Shown piece by piece: positions 21,746-33,978 of a stretch of 64,000 nucleotides of DNA; the stretch's first letter is position 1, and every line of letters begins with the position of its first letter. Source of the DNA: Sialis fuliginosa (taxonomy: Eukaryota > Arthropoda > Insecta > Megaloptera > Sialidae); contig OY540821.1 of assembly GCA_961205875.1 (NCBI GenBank), forward strand, positions 8,618,001 to 8,682,000, written 5' to 3'. The position numbers were made by a program, and so were the translations under genes. A model generated the notes under the pieces. It saw only the letters and a list, made by a program, of their open reading frames with translations. It was not told the origin of the DNA and did not search any database.

Positions 21746-24700
21746 TCTCGTGTTTGGTGACATAGTACTCTATAACTATAAATCACACATACTTCAAATT
21801 GGTCGTAAAATGTTCGTTATATAGTCTACTTTTACCCATTAAAATTTCAAATTATTTCAACACTTTGTTTAAAAGTTACAGCCCATAAAGTAAAGTACAT
21901 AAAAAAACATCTATTTTAAAATGTAAGGTACCTGCGGCAAATAAGGCCCGGTATAATAAGGCCCATGTAAAAAAAACAAAAACATTTGCAATAGTTGGAT
22001 CGGTCAAAGCTAACTACACACCGACTAGTCTCTCGCCGCGCTAACTTTTCGGTACCTCTGAGTTTGTTGCGAGAGATGGTGACGAATGCTCAATTTTATA
22101 AAAACAACCAACAAATAATCTTAATTTTTGTTAAAATTATTTATGTACTTTAATCAAGGTTGGTGGATGGGGGTAGGGGGTGTGTATGTGGAATATATTA
22201 TATTGATAAATCATGGATGTCAAAAAAAATTATTACGTCCCTGTTATAGGGTAAACATAACATACGAAGCATATTAATTTTATATATGTAGATGGAACAT
22301 ACAATGTCAATCGCTAATTTGGTTTTGAATGGATTGAAATGAGCTTATTGATCCAGTTTTAACACAACTGTATGTTGTGTGGTGTTTGTTTTAAACTTTC
22401 ATGGTACATAAACATAATCCAATAATTTTTATTTAATTATTGCTGGATATTATCTCCCAAACGTTTTATCGTGAAATAAAAGCAAATATTTTTGCCCAAA
22501 CTTATCATCTATATTTTTTTATTACTGGGTGTAGAAATATGGTTTATATATTATATGAATGTATATTTTTAAAATCGTAATTTTTATTTTACATTACTTT
22601 CAGATTAACCGAAAATTTTTTTTAAAGAAGGATTAGGAGTACTTTTGAAAATATTATCATTTAATTTGAAATTTTGTGGAATGAAAGATATATCAAACAT
22701 ATATCAAATGTTCACTGTCAAAATTTTAGATTGATTGTCCACACCGTTTTTGAGGAATTAATTTTCAAAAATTTCTCTTATACACGGACGTAAATGAGGC
22801 AATATTTTTGAAAGATTGTTAGATCTATAAAAATAAAATATTATTTATATTTTATTTATTATTTAAAATATTATATTATTTATTTAAATATATATTGGAA
22901 ATGATCTAGTATACATTTTATCACTTGTATACTTTTTATTGCCACTTTAACTTTATTTTTTTGCTGTAATGGTTTAAAACAGTAATGGTCATATAATTTT
23001 AACCTCTTTAATATACCTAATTCTGACGTTTAAAAACGTCAACTACACTAACGTTAGGCGCTATTACCACATAGTTTACAAATTTTAAATATAATATTTT
23101 TTAGATATAATATGTTAAATATTACAAAGTATTTTTTAACTGCTTTTTCATGAAGAAATAAGTATTAATTAAAAAATGTTTTAATATTGTACTAATTATA
23201 CATTAAATCAACATTTTATTATTACTAAAATTTAATGGATAAAGAAATTTCTTTAAATCCCCTAAAAAGATAAGTGTTCCCATTCCTCCTTAAATAGAAA
23301 TGTGTATTTTTTATTATGTTTTCTATTTTAACTCGTCATAAAAATGAATCTGTATTAAAATTTATAAATTAAGGTGTATTATTTACACCATAATACGTCT
23401 TTTTAAATAAAATACATGATTTAAAAAAAGTTTATAAGAAAATGTCCCCCCCCCCCCCCTCACTGTACCACACAGTTTAAGAACTACTGATTGTTAGTAC
23501 CAATTTTATATAGACTATATGTTAACAGTATCCCATTTTATTTTATACGACAACATCAAACTTTTATTATCGAATGTATCCTTAACTCTATAATACGGTT
23601 ATATTTTTAGTTGTATTTTTATTTCAGGTCTGAAAATATCTGATTGGTATTATGTCATTTTATTGTCCTGTGCTTTATTGCAAAGAGGTTTAATTGAAAA
23701 TAAACTTTGAATTTAATGTTTATTCCAATAATATTACTTTGCAAATCGATGGGTATTCAATAATTTTATTATATATATTAAATAACTAGCTGGATCTGCG
23801 CGGCTTCGCTTTAAATCAACTATGCAAGCCTTGAAACAATTAGGTAAATAACACAAATACGATATTTAATCTTATCAATAATAGAATGGAAAAAAAGTTG
23901 CCATTTTTTAAATTCAATTAAAAAATAATGCAGCTAAAAATTATTCAGACACCTCTGGTTATTTGTAATTTGAGGAGTACAGGGAAACAAAACTAAATGG
24001 GAAGTTGCTAATGGGTCGAGCAGGTGATTGCAGAAGTTATATTTTAAATTATATAAGTATATACAATATTTAGGTATTTAATAAAAGCAAAATGAATACG
24101 ATTTTTTTGTAGTATATTAAGAAAGGCATTAGGTATAAAGAACTTTTCTTTAGATTAAAAATTCATAAAAATTTGTATATCAAAGAAATTTTCAAGTATT
24201 TTGTATGTTTATGCATTTCTTTGATATCTTTAAAAGAGTCTACCTCATTGTCAGCGGTTCTCAACCAGTGTTACGCATTTGAATCTAAAAAATATAAAGT
24301 TTTAAAATTGTTTAATGTTTATGAATTATCAAAAATATCAAAATTTGAAAGTAAATTATTAAAATTCTATAACTCGATATGTTAAGTGATTTTTTCGTAT
24401 GAAGTAAATAAAGATGATTTTCGTGAAGTATTTTGCCCCCTAGCTGATTGCAGAAATATGTATTTTTCAATTTTTTTCTAAGAATAAGAACAAAAAATTC
24501 AAAATACATTGTAAAATAACTAGATATATTTAAGTACAAGTTTTAAAAAGTTTAAGAACTGCTACGACATCCAAAAAAAATGTTGAATTCCTTTTGCTTT
24601 TTTATAAAATCTGTTAATATGTATAGCATTGAAATCTTTTAAGATTAAAGTAAAAATTTTATTTAAAATACCTAGTACACAAAATATAAAAAATCAAGAT

Positions 24701-27315
24701 GAAACAGAAAATAAATGTTTCAATCTTATTCTAAAAGCTGGCTAAATAATATTTGGGGTTTTGTATAAGAATATTGGTACCCCGTTTAACGTTGATGATG
24801 GGTTCCTAAAAAAATTAAGGGGTAATTTTTTACAATATTTAATCAGATATACAAAAAACTATCTAGTGTCTTAAAGACACCGAAAATTATAGCGTTGCTA
24901 TTTAAAATATATGTTGATATTTATGATAAAAACCTGTACCCTCTTAGCCCACCTGTCCGAATCCTTCCACCTTTATGATTATATGTATGTATGTATAATA
25001 ATTTTTCGAATAAATAATAAGGTTATTTTTCCTGACACGTGTAAACTAAAATATAATACTGTGATGATTTACATCTTATTGAATTTAATTTGATAAAATA
25101 TAACTTATCGTCGATAAATAAAGGTCGCTGATCTTTAAGGGGGTGGTGTGTACATAACAAACAAACAAGGTACTTATTTTCGTCGAATGAAAATTAAATA
25201 TTAATAAATCAAGTTTAAAAATCGCTTCGGAAACTTTGAAAATTCTTAAAACAAATATCCTGATATATTATGTAAAATAAATTTTCGTGAAAAAAATATG
25301 AATTTTATTTATTATTTTTCCACGTAACATTAAAATTAAACCGTTTTAATTTTTTATATTTACTTGGTAATTTAATTTATTATAAAAAAAAGTTTTTTTT
25401 CATATTATTATTATTCATTAAATATTGCTGCAATTAAATTAAGAACATGACGTGTATCAACGTACAAAAAATTTTGTATGTACATTTATAGGATGTGTTA
25501 TTACGCAGAGAATTACATTTCTGGGAAATCATTAAAAAGTATGTAGGTATATAAAAATTATTTTAAAAAGTATTAAATGTTTTATAATATTTTTCATATC
25601 ATATTTCTCGAAATTTTAAAGAAATGGAAAAAATGGTATAATAAAGAATTTATTTATGACGCCATAACTTTGTATAAGTTTGGCGTTATATAAAAAATTT
25701 AATGGCCAATTAATTAATAACAAATAATTACCCAAGAGAAATATATAAAAAATGTTTGAGATTTAGTATAAATTTTAAAATATTTATAAATATATTTTAC
25801 AGATATAATTGTTATTATTCCACCACGTGTATATTGAAGAAAAAACATATTGAATATCTGATCAAATATGATGATTTTATAAAACGAAAGAATAATTTCA
25901 ATGGAATGTTTTATAGAAATCTAAATATAGTTTACATTCAAAGATAAAAAGGCCTTTGATTATGAAACTTAAAAGAACTTTTACAAATGTAGTTGAAATC
26001 TGTGAAGTACATTAAAAAATTTATAATGTAAAATTATTTTTTTTAATTTCAATATAAATGAATCACAAAAGAGAAAAGATTTTAATATTTTTTTATGTAG
26101 AAATTTACTTCATCACGTACTATTGAAAATAAATATTTTTTTTTAAATCTTCACATGAAAAAATATCTGTCGTGTACATTGACAAAGACAAATAAGTGGG
26201 ATATACAGGTGAATAAAAATTATACAGTATTGATTTCATAGCTAAATTTTAACTTTATAATTTTTTTTCGAAATTTTGATGGAAATATCCATTTTGACCT
26301 TCCTTAAATCCATTCTAACTATTTTCATTTCTGTCGGTCAGTTTTTAGATGCTGTAATTAAAAAATGACGCACTTGGTTGCTAATTAAAATGAAAGTAAT
26401 TGAAATATACCATATTGTTAACATTCATTTGAATATTATAAAATATAAAAACATAAGTTTTAAAGTATACATTTTCATGGTTGAAAATACCACAATTCAA
26501 GGTTTCATAAACTTTAAAAATTTTATAACAAATAAAGGAGTAGAGTTACGTGTAAGAGTGTAAGATATTTTTTATGCGAAAATGCCTAAAGATGATTCAA
26601 ACAAATTTTTGATTTCAAAAAATATTTTTTATGTAAGGCCTTTTTGCAGTTTCAACAATACCCGACCGAAGTACCGACTGGCACCTTGCACTTTAATAAT
26701 CGGGCCTAACCTAACCTTCCCAATAAGATAAAAACAAAAACTTCAATCGCAATAATTTTCCGAACGACTGTGCTACTATATTTTGGTATATTTGTTATAA
26801 TTTATGTATTATCATGAGGGGGGGGGGGTCTGACTGGACTAGTATAGAACCTGTGTTTAAGGGGGGTCTAAATATAAAAAATAATAAATAATAAAAATAA
26901 AAATTTCTAATTAAAAAACCTAAAAAAGGTCATTCAGAAAAAAGGGGGGGGCCCGTGATAGGATATGGGGCCATGCTGTTCACTTTCAGTAATAATGAAA
27001 GGGGACAGTGTACGTGTTTTAATATAGGTTTATTATGTTTATAAGGAATATACTTTAACAGATGTTGTACTATATAAGTTTAAAACATTTAAATAACAAA
27101 TATCTGTATGTCAGACAATGGTCCATCAATCATTAGAAAAGTAATATCTCTTGTACAATAAGATATCATATAAATCAAAACTTAAAATCTTAACAACAGA
27201 TGCTGCAGTAGAATTATGTATATATGTATGTCATGTAACTGAAATATCATGAAAACCGAATGGTTTAGTAGATATAGTTGTGCATTTTAATAAAAACAAA
27301 CTTCGCTACGTAGTA
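21746..27315. other. AT-rich DNA, no gene seen
   Basis: 22010-22085 is a GC-rich patch (CGACTAGTCTCTCGCCGCG, CGGTACCTCTGAGTTTG) open in two frames but with no splice context. 21940-21966 repeats AATAAGGCCC. 23446-23459 is a 14-base C run and 26818-26828 an 11-base G run. 23783-23830 starts like the retroposon at 14863 (AACTAGCTGGATCTGCGCG). 26240-26360 is a reversed relative of the 43160-43430 family (CATTTTGACCTTCCTTAAAT). Confidence 0.45.
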
Positions 27316-28438
27316 CAAGGCTGTTTTTTTTAACCTGAAACTTTCAAATATCTCGCAAAATAGGCACTCTACGGAAAAATATCAATAATCAAAATTTAAT
27401 CATTCCGCGAGAGAAATACATTAGTGTAAAAAATAGCCCCCCACATCCCTCTTTATAGGTTGGGTAGGGGGTAACTTTGAATCTTAAATAGGAACCTCAA
27501 TTTTTTATTGCAGATACGGATTCTACGGTTAAAAGTATGTACGATTTGACTGAAATATTTTGTTTGATTCTTGGTAGATGGCGCTGTAATCGACGAAATT
27601 CAAGTTATAATACAACATAAAAAACCGAAAAAAAAATCGATCGCACCTGATGTATTAGTTTTCAACTGAATTGGTGCATAAGTTAAGCGAATTTACAAAG
27701 CAATTTCATAATTTTTTTCTCGGTTGTTTCCAGCCAACCGGCTTAGTGTGTAGGTTTGTCTATGCCACTACTACAACCTTATTTTTTTTAAACAAATTGG
27801 CGCATCTGATATCTGGTTGTCCCTTTGTTAGTAGAAAAAATCGAAAAAAAATTGAATTTCGTCGATTACATCATCTATCATAAATCAATAAAATATTTCA
27901 GTCAAATCGTACGTACTACAAAAATATTGAGGTTCCTATTTAAGATTCAAAGTTACACCCACCCCAACCTACAAAGAGGGGGGTGGGAGACTATTTTTTT
28001 TTACACTAATGTATTTCCCCCGCGAAATGAATAAATTTTGGTTATTGCCATTTTTTCCGTAGAGTGCCTATTTTTATCGAGATATTTGAAAGTTTCATGT
28101 CCGGTATTATAAAGGAGCTAGCAAATTTGCTAGCTAGTAAGCACTTTCAAATGAGATATCAAACAGTTCTTTTAGAGTTTGTTGAAGACTGACAAGTTTC
28201 GCGCACGCGTTGTAGGTAAATACCAACAGTATTAAAACAGTGGTGATATTAGGAAAATTATTTTGTACGGTGAAAGATGCCAACTGTGTTACAATTAGTT
28301 AAAGTGTCACTGCTCTAAATTCCATAGCTAATCCATAGATACTAGTACAGAATTAATACCCCATTTGAAAGTGCTTGCTAGCTAGCAAATTTTGCTATCT
28401 TCTTTATAATACCGGACTAAGGTTAAAAAAACACCCGG
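27316..28438. mobile_element. foldback MITE, TA flanks, with a nested MITE
   Basis: Left end CAAGGCTGTTTTTTTTAACC after TA (27314-27315); right end GGTTAAAAAAACACCCGG before TA (28439-28440). The arms pair across about 280 bp: CTGAAACTTTCAAATATCTC, AGGCACTCTACGG, GAAATACATTAGTGTAA, the G/C tract, CTTAAATAGGAACCTCAA, and a CGACGAAATTCAA block at 27592-27604 against 27851-27864. The loop, about 27605-27850, has no convincing coding potential. TA duplication suggests Tc1/mariner type. The right arm is interrupted at about 28098-28416. Confidence 0.88.
28098..28416. mobile_element. MITE, TGTCCGGTATTATAAAG family, nested copy
   Basis: Left end TGTCCGGTATTATAAAGGAG then CTAGCAAATTTGCTAGCTAG; right end inverted, CTTCTTTATAATACCGGAC. 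The inverted termini extend about 60 bp, to CACTTTCAAATGAGATAT against a GGTATT-CATTTGAAAGTG arm. The flanks look TA-like (CA on the left, TA on the right), so a decayed TA duplication is possible. Other copies: 44165-44410, 59785-60258 (reversed, interrupted), and tips at 47948-47977 and 60520-60592. Non-coding. Confidence 0.85.
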
Positions 28439-29106
28439 TATTGTTATATGTGTATTGATTTTTATATTACATTTTTCATTCTTGGGAAGAAAAAAGAACA
28501 TATACCTACTTATAAATATTTTATTATATATTATATACGACAGGGAGCAACGACCTGGAAAATCTTGTGAGACTTGAAACGGTATTGCAATTGTACTTTA
28601 TATATAAAATTGGAAAATATTAATTATTATTCAACGGAGATATAGAAGGAAATGATCGAGATAAAGTAAATCGAATTTCAGGTAATGAAAAACTTGGAGG
28701 AATATATATTGGAAAATAATAGAGGGCTGGATGTAACCATATTTTTCTCAAGAATAAGATGGGATTGCCAACTATTTAACCTACGATTTTAACTGACTTC
28801 AAAAAAAGGAGGAGTTCTCAATTCAGTCAATATATTTTTTTTATGTATGTTCGGGCATAACTCTGACAAATATGCACCGATTTGGTTTATTTTTTGTTTG
28901 TTTGAAAGAGTATACTTTCAAGGTGGTCCCATATAAATTTTATCAGAATCTGATTATGGACTTCAAATGGGAAAAATAAAAAACCGACTTAAAAAAAAAT
29001 CACTGAAAAGTATACAGTTTTTGAAGTCGATGCCAAGTCAACAAAAAGCTTGATAAGAAATAAAAAATGAAACCGACTTCAAAAACTGTTAAATTTAATT
29101 ATTATA
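28439..29106 (+). repeat. AACCGACTTC repeat copy plus AT-rich DNA
   Basis: 28439-28790 is unassigned. 28791-29106 is a copy of the repeat at 8324: AACTGACTTC, GAGGAGTTCTCAATTC, GTTCGGGCATAACTC, GGTGGTCCCATATAAATTTT, GAAGTCGATGCCAAGTCAA, ending ACCGACTTCAAAAACTGTTA. Its final part appears to resume at 29441. Confidence 0.65.
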
Positions 29107-29440
29107 TATAGAGGTAAACATTTGGTGCCAGCGTGGAATTCCCCGGTTCGGCCGATACCAGACGACAGTAGGCGCCGCGATTCTAATAGCAAACACACTT
29201 TTACACTTTTATTCTATTACCGTGTACGCGAGCAGCCTATTGTGTGTGTGAAATTGTTTCCGAGTTAGTTTTCGTTTTGTTTTTAAGAAAAATAAAAAGG
29301 TATGATTATATTTTTTATTTTATTTAACCTTATATCGTCCATTATATTTGTGTTCATTTTACGCTGATTTTTTTATGCCGGTGTCTCTCGTAACGGAACC
29401 CCGGCGTAAAACGACGTTTACCTATTCTTTTCAGTATATT
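29107..29440. other. GC-richer insert inside the AACCGACTTC repeat
   Basis: Between two parts of one repeat (ends at about 29106, resumes at 29441 TTTTTGAAATCGGTTTTA) lies a block absent from the copy at 31531. It starts near TTTGGTGCCAGCGTGGAATT and holds CGGTTCGGCCGATACC, GTAGGCGCCGCGATTC and AACGGAACCCCGGCG. An AAAAAG|GTATGA donor-like and a TTCTTTTCAG acceptor-like site lie at about 29300 and 29434. TGGTGCCAGCGTGG resembles the region after an LTR (primer-binding site-like), but no LTRs are visible. Confidence 0.4.
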
Positions 29441-30246
29441 CAGGTTTTTTTGAAATCGGTTTTATTTATTTTTTTCTTAAAAAGTTTTTTCAGAGGATCA
29501 ATTCACGCGGGTAGAAATCAGTATAAAACAAAGTCGAAGAAACAATAGTTGCGAGAATGATTGATGATTTGTGGTGTCAGTTACTAACGTACCTAACATT
29601 CTTTGGAATTTAATATGAACGCATATATATTTGAAACTGTTTACTTTATATAAATTTGTAGAGAAAATTGACTTAAATGTAACATTTTTATTCTTGGAGT
29701 TTAACAAGTTTAACCCGGTTTTTATTTTTCATTTTAAACTTTTCCTTCAGGAGTGAAACATGTGTGCTAATATAATTTTATTAAACACTGTCAGTTAGCG
29801 TTAACATTTTACAAAATTCATTGTTTTTCCGAGATAATGGTAGCTTTTTACTTGTTTTTAGTCGCCTAATACATTAATCACATTAGGGACTTTACCACTG
29901 ATCGCAAAGTACCCTAACTTCGGATTTTACCTCCATAGTATTCTTCTTTTGTTGGCGTTCTTTTTTCTTAGTAATACAGCCAAATAAGTATTTCATATCT
30001 TGAATGACTTGAGCGTTAATTTATTAATTTCGTTTTTTTAAATTATATATTTATTATTAATTTTGCTGTGTTTTCTAAAGTTTTATATAATTTTTTTAAC
30101 TATTATATTACTTATATTTTACTATGATGTTTTTTGTTTTGAATTCTTATATCTATACATAAAACGGGGACACAAATTTAAGGGCAGGAAATAACAAACA
30201 GTACGGCAAGAAGTTGACTGGAAAATTAAATGATTATACAGTAGGG
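29441..30246. other. repeat end and AT-rich DNA
   Basis: 29441-29490 is the end of the AACCGACTTC repeat. The rest has no gene. CAGTAGGG at 30239-30246 is the left target duplication of the next element. Confidence 0.45.
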
Positions 30247-30636
30247 CAGGGGTGGCCAAACCATGGCGCATGCGTCAAACGTGGCGCATTGAATGATTAC
30301 AAGTGGCGCATTGCATCCTTGCGCCTACTTATTCTTTTGAAGTATACGCCATAACGCCATAACTGCCTTTTTTACAGCCTTCTTACTAATCAATTCGTCC
30401 TATTTTTTGACAGTTTTATAGCTAACTATTATTTCTAAGCTATGCTTACAGTTTGGCAGAGCAAGAGCATTAAACAGACGAGAATTCAGAGAATACTGTG
30501 AATTGTTAGATTTGAAATGAGAGAAAATTTGCAAAAAGTTATAACCATGAACGTAAGAAGGTAGAAAAAGTGCTTGAGTTACATGGCGCATCTGAAAAAA
30601 AATGGTGCATGATATGCAAAACGTTGGTCACCCCTG
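30247..30636. mobile_element. 390-bp non-autonomous hAT element with perfect 8-bp duplications
   Basis: Termini CAGGGGTGGCCAAAC (30247) and GTTGGTCACCCCTG (ends 30636) are inverted repeats of the hAT type, and CAGTAGGG flanks both sides exactly (30239-30246 and 30637-30644). The subterminal regions repeat GTGGCGCATTG / CATGGCGCATCTG. A weak coding trace is visible (plus-strand FGRARALNRREFREYCELL), so it may derive from the transposase gene by internal deletion, but stops break the frame. The perfect duplication suggests a fairly young insertion. Confidence 0.92.
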
Positions 30637-31530
30637 CAGTAGGGCATCAATTTATGGGGATTTGAAGTTACGCGGTGCGATTTTTCATGCAAATTTCATG
30701 CAAGATTTCCCCGTTTCTATGAGCGGGATATCAAGGAATTTAAATATGTAAAAAAATATTGTTTTTTATATGCGGTTTTCTGTGGAACGCTTGTACCGCG
30801 AAAAAAGAGACCCTACTGAATATATAATAAGTTGAATTGAAACAAAATCAAGAGGTGTTTTTTTTTTTCACCCATTCGGTTCACAATATTAAATATGTAT
30901 TTTATCAGTAGTTAGGTATATATGTAAGTTTGTAGAAGAGCTTGAATATTACATTTTAAATTTATTCATAGCTTTTAAACATAAAACACATCTTCAAAAT
31001 CATTTTTCTATAGAATATTTTATCGCACATATAAGAATATATCCTTTAAAAGATATACGAATGCATATTTTATACCTATATTAAACAAAATATAGGCCAT
31101 AATAAATATTAATAAATAATATAAATACAACTTTAAAGAAAGGACAAATTTTTAAATTAAAAAGAAATATTTTTAATCAGTTTAGATGGGCCTTAACTGC
31201 GAGAAAGCCTGACACCATAAAACCAATTAATAATGATTACTCGTAAATTATTGCTGAGCCGATTTTAATTAGGTTTTCATTGTTGAACAGTACACAGTGA
31301 CAAGGAAATGAGTTTAGAGCAGCTTCTCGTGCGGGAATTCACGTGTTAATGAAGTAGTGTTTTAATAAAATAATATGACCTTATTTTGTGTACAAAATTC
31401 ATTACCTAAAAACGACCGCCTCTTATTTAAATTATTTTAAATTGTCTTTCATGAATTGCTTGAACAAAACATGGAGCCTTTTAATATCATGGGTGGAATA
31501 TATTAATTTTCAAGGACACAGTTTTATTTT
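30637..31530. other. AT-rich DNA, no gene seen
   Basis: After the duplication CAGTAGGG nothing recognised; long AT-rich stretches and homopolymers. Confidence 0.4.
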
Positions 31531-31921
31531 TAAACGACTTCATAAAAGAACGAGGTTCTCAATTCGAAAATATATAATTTTTGTGGATGTACAGACGTAA
31601 CTCTGGCAAATGCACCCACTTGGACGATTTTTTGTTTATTCGGAAAAATATACTCTCGAGATGGTCTTATATAAATTTTATTAGAATTTGACCATGAATT
31701 TTAAAAATACGTTAATGAAAAGGGAAAAATAAAAACGTTTTAAAAAAACACTACTTTAAAAAACCCTTAACACTAAAATAATTAAATATAACAGTTTTTG
31801 AAGTTCGTGCGAAGCCAATAAAAAATAAAATCGACTTCAAAAACTGTTAAATTTAATTATTATAGGTTTTTCAGTTTTTTAGGGTTTTTTTAAGTCGTTT
31901 TTTTTCTTAAAAAGTTTTTTA
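31531..31921 (+). repeat. AACCGACTTC repeat copy
   Basis: Starts AAACGACTTCATAAAAGAAC, with AGGTTCTCAATTCG, GATGGTCTTATATAAATTTT, GAAGTTCGTGCGAAGCCAA, CGACTTCAAAAACTGTTA and end TTTTTTTAAGTCGTTTTT. Serves as the uninterrupted reference for the split copy at 28791-29490. Confidence 0.7.
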
Positions 31922-32580
31922 TTAAGTATCACGGAAAAATATCTCTTCAAAAATAAATATATAGAAATAATTATTAAAAGCAATATTCAATAAACTGAAT
32001 GGAATACATATAAAATAATTTTAAATTTTATAAATCAAGGTATATTTTTCTTTTTATATGTTTTCTTGAAAGGTTCCATGGGGGCGATTCCTCCTCCCTT
32101 CCCTTTCTGATCCCCGCCTATGCTTTTTCATGAATTACTTCCACCAAACAAGAGATGTGGCGACGGTAAACATTATCAAGGAACAACACTCTGTTGAGCT
32201 AAATTTAGGTATTTTCAACCTTGAATCCTTGAAGTGTTTTCACCTTTAGTCATTTAATAATATTTTAATTAATTAATTAAAATTCTAAAGTTCGTAACCT
32301 CTCATAAATGAAAATGTTTACAATATAATATAAATATAATTAATTTAAGTCTGTAACTGTGCGGATTTTATTTATTTATTAACCCTGAAGCAGTGGCGCC
32401 ATGTATCACATAAGTGGAATATGCTAAACACGTGTTGTTCTCAGTAAATGTGTATTTTATAATACTCGAGTCGATTTATTCTAAATAACCGATTGAATTT
32501 CTTTTTTTTTGGTAACCCATTTTCCCTCTCTTCAAAAAATTCTAAAGCCTTAATTTAATTGATATTAAATGAATAGTATA
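31922..32580. other. AT-rich DNA, no gene seen
   Basis: No coding signal. AATCATTCCCT-type motifs begin only in the next element. Confidence 0.4.
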
Positions 32581-33341
32581 TGGCTGATTCTCAAAAAAAA
32601 TCTAAATTGTTGTCCTTTCTGATTTCTATAAAACGAGATCGAAAATTAAAGTTAAGGAGAATCTCTTATGAAACTACATCACTAGGTGTACCAAATTGTA
32701 TATTAATTTTATTTCAGTTATTATAAATTGTAAAAATATATTAAAATTTATACCTCAAAAATCATTCCCTCACTGTGTCCCAACCACCAAATTTAAATAC
32801 ATTTCTAATTTGTTTCGAAAAGTTTTCTAGAATGTGTTTAATAACTTATTATTTATTCATTTATAACAATATTCTCTATTTAAACAAACAGAAAATAAAT
32901 TTACAAGTATGTCCTTAAAAAACGAATCATTCCCTCACAATTTCTGTAACAGTAAAATTAGACCGTAATTTTAAATCTATCTGAACGCAGTGTTATTGTT
33001 TTTATAATGTGGCAATACTGACATTAAAAAATAAATATGGCGAAAGGGCTGAGTGTTGAAGTGTATTGTTGAAATTGTTTTAAAGTATTATTATCCAAAT
33101 TTACATTTTCGCTCGTCATTCCCTCACTAAGTGATCATTCCCTCACTAATACACTAAGCTATCATATACTCACTTTTGAATTTTTGTTTTAACCCTCTTT
33201 AAAGTCAACAATATTGGGGACCACTATAACCCTTCAGAAAATTACCCTATGTTTTATTATATTTACGAAAGAAATTGTACATTATTAAAAAAAAAAACAC
33301 TATAACAAAATCATTTTTCTACTTTTTTTGAGAATCAGCCA
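32581..33341. mobile_element. 761-bp element with TGGCTGATTCTCAAAAAAA ends
   Basis: Left end TGGCTGATTCTCAAAAAAA and right end TTTTTTTGAGAATCAGCCA are inverted repeats of about 19 bp, each bordered by TA. Inside, the 13-mer ATCATTCCCTCAC (or GTCATTCCCTCAC) occurs at 32761, 32926, 33115 and 33134, all in the same orientation. No frame of useful length. TA duplication suggests Tc1/mariner type, but the repeated internal motif is unusual for a simple MITE. Confidence 0.85.
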
Positions 33342-33978
33342 TATGCTTATATGTATATAGTATATTCTTAATTTAACTGGCTCTAGAATCAATGATATTA
33401 CAGATGCTTAGATTTTCAATTGCAACTTATTGAAGCAGTGAAGTAATTATCTCACCCAAGCTTTAATTAAAAGGGATAATTAATAATTATAATGTACACT
33501 TCATGTTTCACTGATCGCTCAACTATTATATCAATTAAATTATTACATACATGTTAATTATTATACACAGATCGTATATGCGGAGAATGAACAATAATTG
33601 TATCTAATGACGTACAAGGAATGAAGGTCAAAGCCGACAAATTTTTACTCAAAGAGATTATTTCGTAGAAGCTAATAGTCCGAGAGGTGAGCTACAAAAT
33701 ATTGCAACACTTTATAAAGGCTGATTTTATTATATTACTTCACATTTGTGGTGTAGAGATACAGCCTGCCGTCAGTCAGCTAGTTTCGTTAGCGTTTGGC
33801 GCGGAGGCGGCTTTATTTTTGTAAAAAAAACGTCATAAAATAAAGACATCTCTTAAATTTCACGTTTTTAGGTTCAAAGAAAAAAGATTTTTCGGACATT
33901 TCGACATATGAGAGTAAAAGCGGTAAAAAATGGTAAAATTTGAATGGCTATATCACAGCCAATTTTCATCAAAAAAAC
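33342..33978. other. unassigned DNA with a small GC-rich patch
   Basis: 33765-33815 (CAGCCTGCCGTCAGTCAG, TTAGCGTTTGGCGCGGAG) is GC-rich and looks like a transposon subterminal region. No partner in the window and no frame. Confidence 0.4.

Noticed and set aside
30400-30591. 63-codon minus ORF inside the miniature hAT element
   Set aside because: The plus strand carries the more transposase-like trace, and both are broken; the element is described as non-autonomous instead.
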